Assembly (NCBI GenBank): GCA_035771165.1
Contig: JAWNZC010000025.1
Coordinates: 3,569,501 to 3,633,500 of the forward strand
Direction of reading: 5' to 3'
Length of the DNA stretch: 64,000 nucleotides
DNA from: Paragorgia papillata
Taxonomy: Eukaryota; Cnidaria; Anthozoa; Scleralcyonacea; Coralliidae
The notes below the pieces were generated by a model. It ran no database searches. It had not been told where the DNA came from and saw nothing but the letters and a program-made list of their open reading frames with translations. Position numbers and translations under genes: made by a program. Shown here in pieces: positions 23,354-40,530 of the stretch; within the stretch, counting starts at the first letter, position 1; the number at the start of each line of letters is the position of its first letter.

Positions 23354-23880
23354 GTATACAGTGTGTATAAAAAACCCCGGAACCCTTAGAAAATGAATTA
23401 GTATTCTGTTCAAACAACCTATTGTAGTAGTTTGAAAGCCCTAAATACCTCTGAGCCACGGATGCATAAAAAACACGGTCTTATACACCTGGGAAATTAA
23501 GGGGCCGAATACATAGGGAAATTTCAGCCCGGGCAGAGATTTCAGCCCGGCTACTGGGGGATGGAAATGAGGGAGTGAATGTTTTGAATGAGAAACACGG
23601 AATACAGAAAGTGCCTTGTGAAAATTAAAGCGATAAAGAAGGAATATATATGGTTTATTTGAAATACACATCTAAATATGTTTGTTTTATGCTGCATGTT
23701 TGTGACAACTTGGCTGATTTCCACACTTCGTGTTTCTTATTCAAATCATTCTCCTCTTTTCCATACCTCAGCAGCCGGGCTGAAATCTCAGCCCGGGCTG
23801 AAATTTCCCCATGTATTCGGCCCCTAAGATAACTTGAAGTGTATGCATGGTGAAAGTATTTAAAAGCTTTTTATGTTCGT
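23354..23880. mobile_element. Mariner-like MITE, copy 2, truncated and interrupted
   Basis: The left end TACAGTGTGTATAAAAAA matches the element at 22835. The sequence follows that copy in reverse to AAATTAA, is interrupted by the 23501-23824 insertion, resumes at AAGATAACTTGAAGTG, and stops after AAAGCTTTTT. Confidence 0.8.
23501..23824. mobile_element. Harbinger-like MITE inserted in a mariner-like MITE (TAA duplication)
   Basis: Ends GGGGCCGAATACATAGGGAA and its near-inverse. Subterminal GAAATTTCAGCCCGG repeats occur on both sides. Flanked by TAA (23498-23500, 23825-23827). The uninterrupted copy nearby shows the empty site with a single TAA, which proves insertion with a 3-bp duplication. 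Confidence 0.92.
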
Positions 23881-24210
23881 AATTAGTTTTTACGGTTTTT
23901 CGGAGTAGCCAGCTTGTTTGAAAGAAATCTCTAACAATTGTATGTTTACTTTAATTTTAAGAAATAGTTTTATATTTTTATACCGTGTTTTATCTCCTTG
24001 CTCTGCACCAAGAAGATCCAGGACGAGGCCTACACTTATCCTGCTTATTCTCTCGCTTTTCTACACTATTTTCAAATTTCGATGTACCATCGTTTTTCCC
24101 AGCCGAGTTGTACGGCAACTGTACAATGAAATATACATGTTAGTGAAATAATGTTACAAATATTCTATATAGTTACTTATACCATAGAAACTCCATTAAT
24201 TTTAGGAAAT

Positions 24211-25075
24211 GTATAGAGAGACTAAATAGAGAGGGGGACTCAATAGATGGGGGTCTCAATAGAGGGGGGGCTCAATAGAGAGGGGGACTCAATAGAGAGG
24301 GGGGCTCAATATATAGAGGGGGGCTCAATAGAGAGGGAGGCTCAATATATAGAGAGTGGTGCTCAATAAAGAGGGGTGCTCAATAGAGAGAGAGAGCCTC
24401 AATAGAGAGGGGGGCCCAATAGAGAGGGGGACTCAATAGAGAGGGGGGCTCAATATATAGAGGGGGGCTCAATAGAGAGGGAGGCTCAATATATAGAGAG
24501 TGGTGCTCAATAAAGAGGGGTGCTCAATAGAGAGAGAGAGCCTCGGTAGAGAGGGGGGCCCAATAGAGAGGGGGGCCCAATAGAGAGGGGGGCTCAATAG
24601 AGAGGGAGACTCAATATATAGAAAGGGGGGCTCAATAGAGAGGGAGGCTCAATATATAGAGAGGGGGGCTCAATAGAGAGGGGGACTCAATAGAGAGGGG
24701 TGCTCAATAGAGAGAGAGCCTCAATAGAGAGAGAGCCTCAATAGAGAGGGGGACTCAATAGAGAGGGGGACTCAATAGAGAGGGGGACTCAATAGAGAGG
24801 GGTGCTCAATAGAGAGAGCCTCAATAGAGAGAGAGCCTCAATAGAGAGGGGGACTCAATAGAGAGGGGGGCTCAATAGAGAGAGCCTCAATAGAGAGGGG
24901 GCTCAATAGAGAGGGGGGCTCAATAGAGAGGGGGACTCAATAGAGAGGGGGACTCGATAGAGAAGGGGATTCAATAGAGAGGGGGGCTCAATATATAGAG
25001 GGGGGCTCAATAAAGAGAGTGGTTTAATAGAGAAGGGGCTTGATAAAGCGAAGGGTTTTATAGAGAGGGCTTATA
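24211..25075. repeat. Minisatellite of CTCAATAGAGAGGGGG units
   Basis: About 850 bp of imperfect 16-22-bp units. They vary between GGGGGACTCAATAGAGA, GGGGGGCTCAATATATAGA and AGAGAGCCTCAATAGAGA types. Blocks of several units recur (24262-24400 and 24420-24540), so higher-order duplication occurred. It ends at the proposed stop codon of the secreted-peptide gene. Confidence 0.95.
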
Positions 25076-25079
25076 TATA

Positions 25080-27130
25080 TCAGAAACTGGGCTTCTGTTT
25101 TGAAAAATCACAACTATCTCACTTAACTATTCATATTCATCATTTTGCAATTTAAAAATATTAACCTACAGCGCACTGGGTATGAAATTGAGTTTTTCCC
25201 TACCTTTGATAACACAGTCTGTTGCTTTGTGGACAGCTGACGGCAACCTGGAATCTCGGGTCTTAATTTACACGCCATTTGTTTAGAAAACCGTCTCAAG
25301 TCTTGGTCTAAGACGTTTTCTAAAGAATTCAATTTCACCTGAGAAAAAAGAAAGTAAAACTTCCATTTACTTCGTGGTTATAACTGAACGTGTAAGAAAA
25401 ATTAATTATTTAAAAATAATAAATTAGGATACTACGCAACGCCCAAAGCGCCATACCCGGCACTCCCTTGCGACTCGATCGCGTTATAAAAAGCTAATAG
25501 AGTGTAAAGCCGGTTTTCAACTAGGCATTTTTTTTCGCGCGAAGCGACTTTCTTTTGTTCGAACTCAATAGATTTCTGATTAGTTCCAGCTCAGAGCTCA
25601 TGAGACAAAAGAAAAAGTCGCTTCGCGCGAAAAAAGTCGCCTAGTGGAAAACCGGTAAAGTAAAGTAGAGTGCTGCGTCGGCGTTGTAAAGTAAAGTGAA
25701 AAGAAAATGAAACTGCCAAGATATTTAGTAACGAAAAATTGACGTTTCGAGCAGAGCCCTTCATCAGAATAAAAATGTGATCCTGAAAAACATTTTGGGA
25801 CACTTTTTCTGGGGCGCCCACACTCTAGTTATTTTCAGGTCAGTGGGTCACACTGTAGCTCTCTCCTCCGCAGACGTTCTTTCGGAGATCGGCTATGTCG
25901 GGGATCGTTGGAGATGCGTCGAAATCCAGCTAACGCCTCCGAGCATCTCCGACGACCCCCGAAACCTCCAATCTCCGAAATTTAACCTCTGTCTGTCAAG
26001 ATCTGTTTTCGCTAAACGATTCCTAGCGAGTAAATATTGGATTGATCGAGAAAGTTATTAAAATAAGAAATATCCGGCGTGAGTTCAGCAAACTTAAAGA
26101 TGATCTGTCAGTATTTGGAGTAAATAAATGATCTGTTGAAGACGATAGATTAAAACAAAATTCACTATAGTGTAATTGTTTATAGAGCGTCTAACGGAGA
26201 TCATCAGGTTGCAGGTTTGATTCTTGTGAGTATATATTCGAGTTATATATATCTTGTGAGTATATAGAAATGCCAGTATTATTTTTTACAATTGTTCGAA
26301 ACCGCTCTACTCTCTAGCAAGCTTCTCTGATCTGTTACTCGTGTTATAGTGGTAAAATACAGCATTTCAAAAATGACAGTGAATTAAACGTATGCCTGTA
26401 AAACCGATTATATCTAAAATTGCAGATGCGGCCAGATGGAATAGAACACGAGTCGTAAAATCAGCTAGTTTAAAATAATCAAAACCGCGCCACCAGGGTC
26501 GAAAGAGAGCCTTCTTTTCAGTAAATAATCAAATGTACTTTTGCTATGGAAAATGTTCGTGTACTGTCGAAGTACTCTAGGATGGTCAACATTTTGGTGA
26601 TTGAAGGCCTTTTGTCAAAAATGTTATAGACGTCCTTTACGAGTATTTGGGCCCAATCTTTCATCATTTTCACTAGATTTGAACTTTTACATTGCCTACG
26701 CAGCACACTATATATATATATGCATTTCCTATTGTTATATTTCCGACATATACCGAGAGAAAAAACCTTCACTCGTTTGGCCCCAATTCGATATTGGACC
26801 AATCTATCGTATCTATATATATATATCAGCCAATTGCTGGCAACGAGTCAGAGCTAGACGCAAGGTTTGAAATAAAAAACGCAAGTCCTGGCCTGATAAA
26901 GATAAAGGAAGGCCTTATAAAACAATTATGACTAACTGATAGGTGTTTTTTTTAAATAAAAATAAAACTCCCTTCAAAAGTACATTAATCATTATCCGTA
27001 TAGAAATTCAAAAGCTAAAACCAATAAAAACACTCACCTTTTCAAGTACTGTGTCAACATCAGTTTGCTGTTTGTTGGTCGCAACCAGCGTGCCAAAAAC
27101 CAGAAAAAGAAACCACTTCAAATACTGCAT
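25080..27130 (-). CDS. Candidate small secreted peptide precursor, 3 exons, unrecognised
   Basis: On the minus strand a reading frame of 80 residues can be assembled from exons 27130-27038, 25338-25204 and 25094-25080 (stop). All junctions are phase 0, with donors GTGAGT and GTAGGG and acceptors CTCAG and AACAG. Exon 1 is a clear signal peptide: MQYLKWFLFLVFGTLVAT, basic then strongly hydrophobic. The mature part has two cysteines eight residues apart (CKLRPEIPGC), a preceding Arg-Arg, and a Lys-Lys created at the last junction (SK/KPSF). That is the layout of a prohormone with one disulfide-looped peptide. A TATATAAAG lies about 90 bases upstream of the ATG. I do not recognise the family, so function is not assigned. 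It could be a fragment of a longer secreted protein, or intron 1 (1.7 kb) could hide another exon. The evidence is splice-site and reading-frame consistency only. Confidence 0.45.
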
Positions 27131-27216
27131 CGTTTCTCGTTGTTTTTATTCGCCAACAGTGCACAGTTTGTTCAGCTGTACTGAAATGTTGTGGGATTTA
27201 CTTTATAGTTCTAACT

Positions 27217-27225
27217 CTTTATATA
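27217..27225 (-). promoter_or_regulatory. TATA box candidate of the secreted-peptide gene
   Basis: On the minus strand this reads TATATAAAG, 87-95 bases before the ATG at 27130. That distance fits a transcription start near 27190 and a leader of about 60 bases. The surroundings are AT-rich, so a chance match is possible. Confidence 0.35.
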
Positions 27226-27239
27226 TCAACCCCCATGCA

Positions 27240-30200
27240 AAACAAAGGCCTAAATGCGAACGGCCGTAAACAAACGGATTTAATGAAAAGACAAAATTGA
27301 AATGGCATTTTATACCCTCTGAATATCATTAAGGTATTTGTGTTTTGTTTCCGGCAAACGGAGTGGGGAAAATACACTAAGAATAAATACATAAAAAAAA
27401 GTTTGATTGTAGATTGGTGACGGGGAAATATGGGATTAGGCGGATATAGCCCCGCTATATTAAGATAATATATTTTCCGTTATGATAAAACCCCTAGTTA
27501 TTAAATATAACAGCCGTTTGGAAGCGACCAGACCTGAATTTGTTCAGTTGTTGTTGATACTGCATGGATATTGCGTTAAGGTATAATACACGTTGATTAT
27601 TTCGCTTAAGCGGTGGCGTGGGTTTGCCGCGCGCTAAACGCGGACTCCATAATTACCTATAGAAAGTTCGCGAAATATAAATTAACACTCTTCGTTAATT
27701 TCAGCCTTATAGGCGTACAGTTTATTCTGATAAGGGGGCGCAAAAACGACAATATAACATCCGTTTTTAGAAACTATAGAGCGAGCGCAAAGCTACTGCA
27801 TGATGATGAGTATCCGATGCATCTGCTTTCACGTGGAAAATTTCACAGGATCAATAACAATACAATCCCTACAGAAGCAACCTTTTCTTTAATTTCCTAT
27901 TAAAAAGTTCATTTAGCAGGAAATTTCTCTCTTTTCAGTTCGAACTTTTTTTTTAGTATTTCACTCTAGCTAACGCCTGACTCGTTTTTATTCTGAATAC
28001 TGCAGGGAAAACGAGCTAGGAAAAGGTTCTTTCTGCATGTAGTGTAGTGTAGGGAATTTATTGATCCTGTGAAATTTCGCAGATGCCTTGATCGAGTCGT
28101 GTTGCACCTGCATTCATGTGATGCAAGCACAGAATAGTAGTACGACACGTTTCCGCATATATATAAAGCTATATATCAACTCGGCTCTGTACAAGACACA
28201 TGATATAGCAGTATTCCACTATAACATTTATTTTTAAATATCATATATATATACTATTCGGCCTAGTGTATAGTTCCTTTACCAAACAATCAGATTCTAG
28301 TAAACGTACTTTACCAAACAATCAGATTCTAGTAAACGTATCTATCACTCGAACATTCCGAATAATTTTTGGTATACAAATTAATAGTGCCGGTATATAT
28401 ATATATATATATACTCTTTAGGCCTTAGCGTAAAACTGTAAACTTTACACAAGAAAAGAGGTACCTTTTCTGAAAACATGATCCATGGATTCTATGATAA
28501 ATAACACAAGCCAAATATAATCTCCTACCATTAAAACGAGTTTCATGTATTGCCGTAACTCATGGAAATAAAGATCAGCATTTGTAAATTTACTTCAACA
28601 GGCGTTGATTATATATATATAATGCAGTGGGGTCTGATCCAACCCACACTGAAATCCTTACTCAGTTTTACACCCCTTTCTAATTGTACACCGCAACAAT
28701 TATGAAATAACTTGTACATCATTTTCTAACGCATCTATACACACCTCTTTAATAACTGGCACTCTCTCTCTATATTTTTTTTAAATAAATCCTTTTTCAT
28801 TTAGATAATGACCGGGGACGGAGTTGGCTCATCATCAAAAAAAGGGTCAAATCGTTTAAACGCCTAGCTTTGCAACAACATTAACATATCCGTATTAATT
28901 TCTATAACTTTTCAAGTATTTGCAAATATCAAGCCAATCGTGTACTTCAAACCGTTTCAAATATGTACACAGTAAACTGGAGACGCGGCTTACGTAAACT
29001 TAGGCTAGCTTCCGCGTGCTTTTATTTTCCAGTTATTTTGTTTGCTAAAGATATTAAAAGACCACTGATTGCTCAACCAGTAAGAACTGTCGCTCAAAAG
29101 GATCTTTGATAGATCTTATATTGAATTTAACTTCAATTAAAAGCCAAGCCCGCGACTCGAATTAAATAAAACCGTATATTGTGCGCCATATTTTTTTTCT
29201 GTCAATAATATACACCTCGCAAAATGATCATTCCATCTTTTTTTGCCGAATACCCGACACACCACACAGCCCAAATCGAAGAGGATATAGACTTGGTCAG
29301 ATTTTTCCTCTCTATATACAGTTTTCTATGCACATGCGCGCGTCAACTAAAACAGCTGGAAGTCGGTTGCGTCTGAGGGTGATTTTTTTGTACGCGAAAA
29401 AATATACTAAGCCAGAACATGCCACTGAAGAAGCAACTGTGATATTAAACGTGTTACAAAAAGCTATATACTAACGGCGATAGCATGGATAATGAGACCA
29501 AGTTAAAAAGAATAAGCATAATTGATCGTTTCTGATAGTAAAACACGGCTTGAAAGAAACGTATGACAAACTAAGTATATAGTAGTGAAATATATAGTTG
29601 CTTCATTCAACACACGACAGACGCTTTGTTAATAATGAAAGCCGTGAAGTGTCAGCTGCCGCGTTTATGCCTGGCGTTTATGCTTGGCGGTGTTTGCTTT
29701 TGTCTCATCAATCCTCGTTTAAAGAGGAAATATTTTACGCCGTGTATACATGTACAAACCGTATCATTAAACTGTGTAAGCGTAAAGTTATTATATATCT
29801 ATATACAGCCGTAATATAATTGTCAGTAAAAGGATAAAAAGGCAAAGACTGTTGTTGACTTATACTTCAATGTCAATACTGATTTAAACAGTGAAAAAGC
29901 TCTCTCTGAAAACCATACACTGATCAGTATTTCTACCACTTGCATAAAACTTTGCAGTGATATTTTAGCCTTTGTCAAAACTAGGAAAACGCTTTGTAAA
30001 AATTTAAGCCTGGCAATTGTTCAGGTAGACCTCAAGTCGCCAGTTTTAATTCTTTTGTCCGGATTTTTTGCTTATACACACCGTTTTATATACCAAAGTC
30101 GCGAGTCCCATGGCCATGTATGCCGAACACGATCATGAATCACTATATAAATACGACAATGTACTTTGAAGAGAAATTATTTGACATTTTGATCTCGCGA

Positions 30201-32092
30201 GTCGCACCGGACACGTTCGACCGGATCGACACATACCCCGATCGACACATACCCCGTTTTCTCTAAACCTGAACCCGAGTGAGCTCCAGCGCTTCCCGCG
30301 ATGAGAAAGCTCACAAGCCTATATATATAATTGACACTTGGTTATCAGTGATATTAAAAAACATGAGTAAATTACGCGTTCGTCTCCTGTTTGTTGAAAA
30401 CGTTTAAGCCGCGCCATCTTGTCAGCTGTTGTCAGTGTTGTCCGCTTTGGAAAAGGCGCGTTTATATGACTATATACGTGCGTGTAATTTTCACCCTGCT
30501 CAAAATCTGAGCACCATGCTCAAAACCTTGAGCACGATTCTCATGTAGCCATAGACGGCTATACGTTGGTCCGGTGGTAGTCGATTGATCATAATTCAGA
30601 TCCAATCCGCACAGCTTTTTAATGCTGGTGAATCCAACATGGTCTTTATCACTGAAACCATGCAGATATAGGAGAGCGTTTTTACCCAATGCAACACGAC
30701 GTTATATCGACTAACAATGTCAGTTGACAATTAAAGTTTAACAATAATGACATTTAGATTTCAACCATTACGAGGTATAGAATGTTGACTACAAGTTAAA
30801 GTCAAACACCATATTAAAGGCAATTCTTTAGCTGTTGGCGGCCACAAACAGTACGATGTATTATATATCAGGTTGCCAGAGATATATATTAATTTGTTAG
30901 CATATATAATAAAAAGCATTATAGCTATTTTTAACTTGTAGCATCACCAAACCATGTATAGTTTCTATCAACTATGGTTAAATTTTTCGTTAATATTTAA
31001 ATCAAGCAAGCACAATTGGAATTAATACCCAATTTTCAGTCAGATTCTTGTCGAAGACGAAGCGGTTTTGAACAATTTTGTGTCGTTTTCGGGTTCGAAA
31101 GCATAAATTATGTCTATAACTTTCGTGTTGACCGCTTTCATGCAGGACTTTCCGATCGTCTCCCCTTGACGAATAAAATAGTCTGGCGTTAGACAGAGTG
31201 AAAAGATAAAGTTGTCCCACAAACAATGCGAATGTTCACTGTTCAGAGGTTCAGAAGTGCAATGCACAGCGCACGCTCGAGATTGTCTCCCACGTGACTG
31301 CCAGCTTCGTCATTTATTTTAGCTGATAGAACTATATTGTTAACGTAGAACATTGAAAAATGAAAAACCTTTAAGAAAAAATAATCTTCTGTTTCGCAAA
31401 CGAAGAACTTATCCTAACATTAATCTTAATATTGGCCGCTATCTTGAAACTTTAATATTTCTCGTGGCATATGCTTCAGAAGTTTAGCATTACAAGTGTC
31501 AGTACAACTGAATATATAAAACTTCATGCTGTTAATTTGAATCGGCGACAATCAACTGTCCGTCTGAAACCGTCTTGAAGAAAACGACGTTTATGTCAAA
31601 CGTAAAACAATATTGGTTTAGACGTTAATTAACGCGAATCATCAAAGTAGAATTCAAAATGAAGAAGCCGTTTAACTATACACATTAGATTGAAAACACC
31701 TGGAAAATACAAGCGCTATCGTTTTTCATACGATTTCAAGAATAGATAGTCTGAAAAACAATCCACAAATCAATCAAGTTAACAAAAAATATCCACAAAA
31801 CAATAAATCCGTTTTGAGAGTAAGTTTAGATCAGTTTATTGATCAAAAAAGCTTTTAAAAATTTAAAGTATATGTCACAATATCGCCAACGCAAGTGAAG
31901 ATATCGACTTCATCGTCGGCAATTTAGTATTTTCACGAATTTCTCAAACACTGACCTAAACCCATCATTTGTAGATACATTAATTTACACAAGGTAGCAC
32001 AGGTAAAGGAGAATTGTGAAAAAAAAAATTCAACTTCAATACAATTAAATTGTAGTTTAGTCATAGAAAATATGTATCCATGGCATTCTTTG

Positions 32093-32126
<34 letters not shown>

Positions 32127-33930
32127 ATATTTATAATATATATATATATATATTATATTTAACAAATAGATTCCATTTTTTTGTTGTCTGTTCAGTTATA
32201 GATGCACAGATGACGTCACAACGTGGTAAGAACAAAAAAGTGGCCCACGAGACGCAGTCGAGTGGGTCACTGATGTTCTTACCACGTTGTGACGTCCTCT
32301 GTGCATCTATAACTGAACAGACAACAAAAAAATGGAATCTATTTGTTTTATACAATAAACATTTTAAAGGTTTTTGTAGAAACTCTTGCCGGATTTTGGG
32401 GCATGAAGAAGAAAAAAAGCAAGTCAGCTGACGTGACCATGTGTCTGTCCTATAATAGATCATGGCCAACAACCAATGAAAACACGCATAGCAACCAGGG
32501 TATTGTATAAATATATATATATTATAATATATTATATAATATATATATATATTATATATATATTTATATTATATTATATTATATTAAATCTGCAGACGTA
32601 CGTTCCGCTGTACCACAGCTCATCAGTGCAGCTCGGAACGAACATGGATGGGGTTTTCAAATCAGATAAACGGCTTCTCGTTGATATATTACTTCAACAC
32701 ACGATTAAAAATATTACTTAATACTACCAGTGAGCCCTGTACGGTATTTTGACTCAACTACAATTATGCAATTTAGAGCGAGTAATTCACTAGCAAGATG
32801 AAATAGCGAAGTGAAATTCATCAATACCGTAGTGTGTCCGTACACAAACTAAAAGTCGTTCAAAAATCACTTTAAATGCATTTTCTCGACTATTACAAAT
32901 CTTTTATAGAACTTGTACTCAATTACCTGGATAGTAGTTCTGTATGTCTGTTAATTTGGAGTGGTTAACCAAGACGGAACCCTCCTGTGAAGTTCGAGTA
33001 TTGTGGCCATTTTGTTTCGTCCTTGTTGTTTTTCCCGCCTCTTTTTAGCTGACGTCAGCATAAACCGAATTAGAGGCTACGAAGTTTTGAGCGCTTTTCT
33101 GGTAAAAATATACGCGACATATTCTGAAGACAACGAAATCGTTTTCCGCTTTCTTCTGACTTCATTGAAAATAATTTATATTGATAAAAAAAAAGGCTAT
33201 AGGAGCGTGTCTGGCCTTTTTCTCATAGTTGTGTAGACGGTTTTTGCCAAATAAGAAAACGTTCCAAGGCAGAGCGCGCAATATTGTGCAACGAGAGGTG
33301 CCTTCGCTAAAAAAATCCCGTTAAAACATCCGGAAATCCTTGCAGAACTGAAGTCTCAAAAATTTCTGAAAATAGTAACACGTTAGAACCCTTGAAAATC
33401 TGTAGAAATCCCCAAAATCTCTGGGATTTTAGAAAATCCTTGAAAATCTTGGGGAAAAACCTCAAATGTAGAAAAATCCCAAAATTGCATATGGTATTTA
33501 AATAAAAAATCTCGTACGTTTTTTTTTTTTTTTGGGAGAGATACCCCTTGGCGAGGGTCGTGTGTAGAACGGCTAAATAAAACAGAAGTTCGCCATGATC
33601 ATTGCTTTCGTATATACTTTGCGACTTGTCACCGCTTCGATCAAAACAAAAAAAGCGGATTCCCCCCAAAACTATATTTCGGCTGACAAAACTGGAAAAA
33701 ACGCCGCCATTGAATGAATGCAAAGTTGCGATTCCGACTTTTGGAAAAATAGTTACTCCATAATTAGAAAAGCCATTCACATAAGGAAACGAAATAAAAT
33801 AAGTCCGCTATATCTCCAAGATATCCTAAAAGTGATAAATGACTCTTACTGTTTTTCCATATCTAACTTCCTTCTCGAGGTATTAGGTTTGATATGTATA
33901 CACGAGATAAAAAGTTGTGCTGTAAAGTAA
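27240..33930. other. Intergenic region, no supported gene
   Basis: 6.7 kb of AT-rich DNA. I see a degenerate inverted repeat (27790-28110: TTTCACAGGATCAATA and its inverse), a 34-bp unit twice at 28276-28343, a doubled GATCGACACATACCCCG at 30223-30256 and several (TA)n tracts. Open frames are short and look non-coding. Confidence 0.5.
32160..32350. mobile_element. Palindromic element with GATGACGTCACAACGTGG arms
   Basis: Arms of about 80 bases: AACAAATAGATTCCATTTTT through CACAACGTGGTAAGAAC, and the inverse. The loop is about 30 bases. It lies between AT-microsatellite tracts (32096-32155 and 32515-32585). Confidence 0.8.
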
Positions 33931-33939
33931 TGTACAAGT

Positions 33940-34308
33940 CAGTGCCGGATTTAGGACAGGGCGGACTGGGCGGTCGCCCAGGGCCCCCCACAAAACAATG
34001 TTTAAGGGGGGGGGGGGCTCCACAAAAATGTCTTGAAATTTGAAAAAATGAGAGCCCAAAATAGGAGTCAAAAACAAGACAAAAGATATTTGGATGATAT
34101 ATAGGGTCACTTCTAAAAGTGTATACTATGACGATTATGACAGATTGATGGATGGACGGTTGACAAGTTATTGTAAACCTGATTCAGTGTGGGAATTGCG
34201 ACTTCGAAGTTGTATTAGTTCGTAAAGCAAAATGTTCAGAAATAGAATTGATATATTGTGCTGGTCAGTGACCGCCCAGGGGCCTCCACAGTCCTAAATC
34301 CGGCGCTG
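33940..34308. mobile_element. hAT-like MITE with 8-bp target duplication GTACAAGT
   Basis: Ends CAGTGCCGGATTTAGGAC and GTCCTAAATCCGGCGCTG, 369 bp. GTACAAGT lies directly on both sides (33932-33939, 34309-34316). CAGxG ends with 8-bp duplication are the hAT signature. Confidence 0.92.
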
Positions 34309-34316
34309 GTACAAGT

Positions 34317-35220
34317 CATTGCAAGTTATTGGAAAATGATGTACCTTCAGGATTATTGAATGACTAAATGCCATCTCAACACACTATAGTCTATAAACAC
34401 ACAAAATTTCGTTCAATAATTCTGAACTGAAAGATTTTCCAATAATTTACAATGATGTACACAAGTTTACGTATAGTTTATCTCAGACTTAATTTCAATG
34501 CAGCTCGTTTTTTTCATTCGGCTTCCTGCCCATCAGTGCCCTTCAATTTGCGACTATGTACATCACAGCCTTTGGTCGTTCGCCTTTTCGTAGATTCCCA
34601 ATTTCTCAGCTCGACTGCGAGGTCCTCGTCAAGACATGCAGGCGCCAGGAATGGCCAAGCTACATACATTCTCTTTTCTGTCATTTCCCCCATTATTCAT
34701 TAAGTCTTAAAGTCCTTTATATCAAACAAATCTAAATAACTTGAGGACGAAACGAGATATGGAAAAAACTGTAAAAGCCACTATTTATCACTTTCAGGAG
34801 ATCTTGAAAATGAAGCAACCTTAATTTTCATTATTTCAGTCCAAGCTAGGTCAGAAATACAATCCGAAAATATTATGAAGATAACTTTACCAAAACGCAA
34901 TTTTTCTACCATGATGACTAAATGATGACGTTTCGTTTAAAAAAAAACCCGACGGTTTACCACGGAAAATTCGCTTTGCTATATCCAAAAATACGCAGCG
35001 CTTCTTTTTTTACAATACAAAAAGCAAACATCCCTTGGTTCAAAGCCCAACTGAAGTTTTTGAGTTCAACTCTTGGCCCAAAAAAAATTTAAAAAAAAAG
35101 CAAGGAAAATATTTGGGTAATTTACTATGACTAAATCTGATTAAAACTAATACAATTCACCATGTGAGCGACATACAACCATTATAATTGCGATGTTAAT
35201 CCAAACTATGACGTCATTCT
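34317..35220. other. AHCY downstream flank
   Basis: AT-rich sequence with no conserved frame. It holds the 3' untranslated region of the minus-strand AHCY. Confidence 0.45.
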
Positions 35221-39485
<4,265 letters not shown>

Positions 39486-40119
39486 TTTGTAGAGCGTTTT
39501 ACAGCTAAAAGCAGAGTGCACTACCGAAGAAACTCAATCCAAAAAGCGGAGGAAAAAGGCCCCCAAGACCGGAGGCCTTTGGTTAAATAGTGGAAGATTT
39601 TGTGTAGCACACGTGAGAATACAGAGACCTGATTGGTCAAGGAGGATTAGTCAATGTAGATATTGTGTAATACGCATTACGTCATCTTCGAAATTCTGGA
39701 AGTTACGTCGTCATTTTTGAAATTCTGGAATCCGATATTTTCATTTTTTATTAATTTAATTTCGTCTTATTTTTGTCTTTATTTGTGTTTTTATAAAGTA
39801 CGTTTTATAGAAATAATGTACGTTTAAACTACAAAGAAATGTAAATTACAAATATTTATTTATTACTAGTAATCTGGCTGGCGTGGCCGCTAATTGTAAT
39901 CAGATATTTTATTCTGAAACAGCACATGGGATATTTCTTTTAATCTTAAACTTATAAAGATTAATTTCAAGGCAAATAGGAGAGGATTTTTTAAAGTATA
40001 ATTAGATAAAACAAAATAAAATTTGCTTACTTTAGCATAAATATAAAAGTCAAATCCAGTCGACAAAATATTGTACAATAAAATCAGTCCAAAAAATAAG
40101 CAAAATTAATATATAGCTA

Positions 40120-40265
40120 CCAACCTCGTACCCAGGGCCATTTGTAGGGAACTGGGCCAAGATGGCGGGAACAAATTGCCCTGGTGGAGGCTGGTAATAA
40201 TTCCATGTCCTAAATAACCCAGGTACTTCATGAAAGCCTGACCCCAACACACACCCTAATCCTAA
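40120..40265. repeat. Repeat with CCTCGTACCCAGGGCC end
   Basis: The CCAGGGCCATTT/AAATTGCCCTGG inverse pair is followed by TAATAATTCCATGTCCTAAA, a block also present at 57268-57340 next to the transposon. Confidence 0.55.
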
Positions 40266-40419
40266 CCAATAAATTCGTGAATATAGGACATGGATTTATA
40301 AATTTATTAAAATTACACACACAAAGATCTCTTTGATACCAGTATTAATGTTGAGAATGTTATACCCTGTTGAAATGAACATTTCAATCGTTCGTGGGTT
40401 CGTTCGTCCGTCCCTGTGC

Positions 40420-40530
40420 TTGCTTGCTTGCTTGCTTTCCTTCCTTCCTTCCTTCTTTCCTTCCTTCTTTCTTTCCTTCCAACCAACCAACCATCCATCC
40501 ATCCATCCATCCATCCATCCATCCATCCTT
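40420..40530. repeat. Compound microsatellite (GCTT)n(CCTT)n(ATCC)n
   Basis: Tetranucleotide runs GCTTGCTT, CCTTCCTT and ATCCATCC lie back to back, downstream of the SLC6 stop codon. Confidence 0.95.

Noticed and set aside
24211..25075. CRISPR-like array
   Set aside because: Units are degenerate and contiguous without unique spacers, and the window is eukaryotic; it is a minisatellite.
26518..26802. 94-residue minus-strand frame inside intron 1 of the peptide candidate
   Set aside because: Lies over dispersed-repeat sequence with TA microsatellite; no splice sites link it to the flanking exons.
29635..29814. Short plus-strand frame with a signal-peptide-like start (MKAVKCQLPRLCLAFML)
   Set aside because: A GTAAGC donor follows, but no phase-compatible downstream exon or homology was found; too weak to list.
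32131..32472. Frame sharing KPLxxLL-like residues with one at 6897-7118
   Set aside because: Both fall in related decayed palindromic repeats; similarity is explained by DNA-level relationship, not by a conserved protein.
33307..33780. 157-residue minus-strand frame
   Set aside because: Built from degenerate AAAATCC/GAAAATC repeats and an A/T run; low-complexity translation without a domain.
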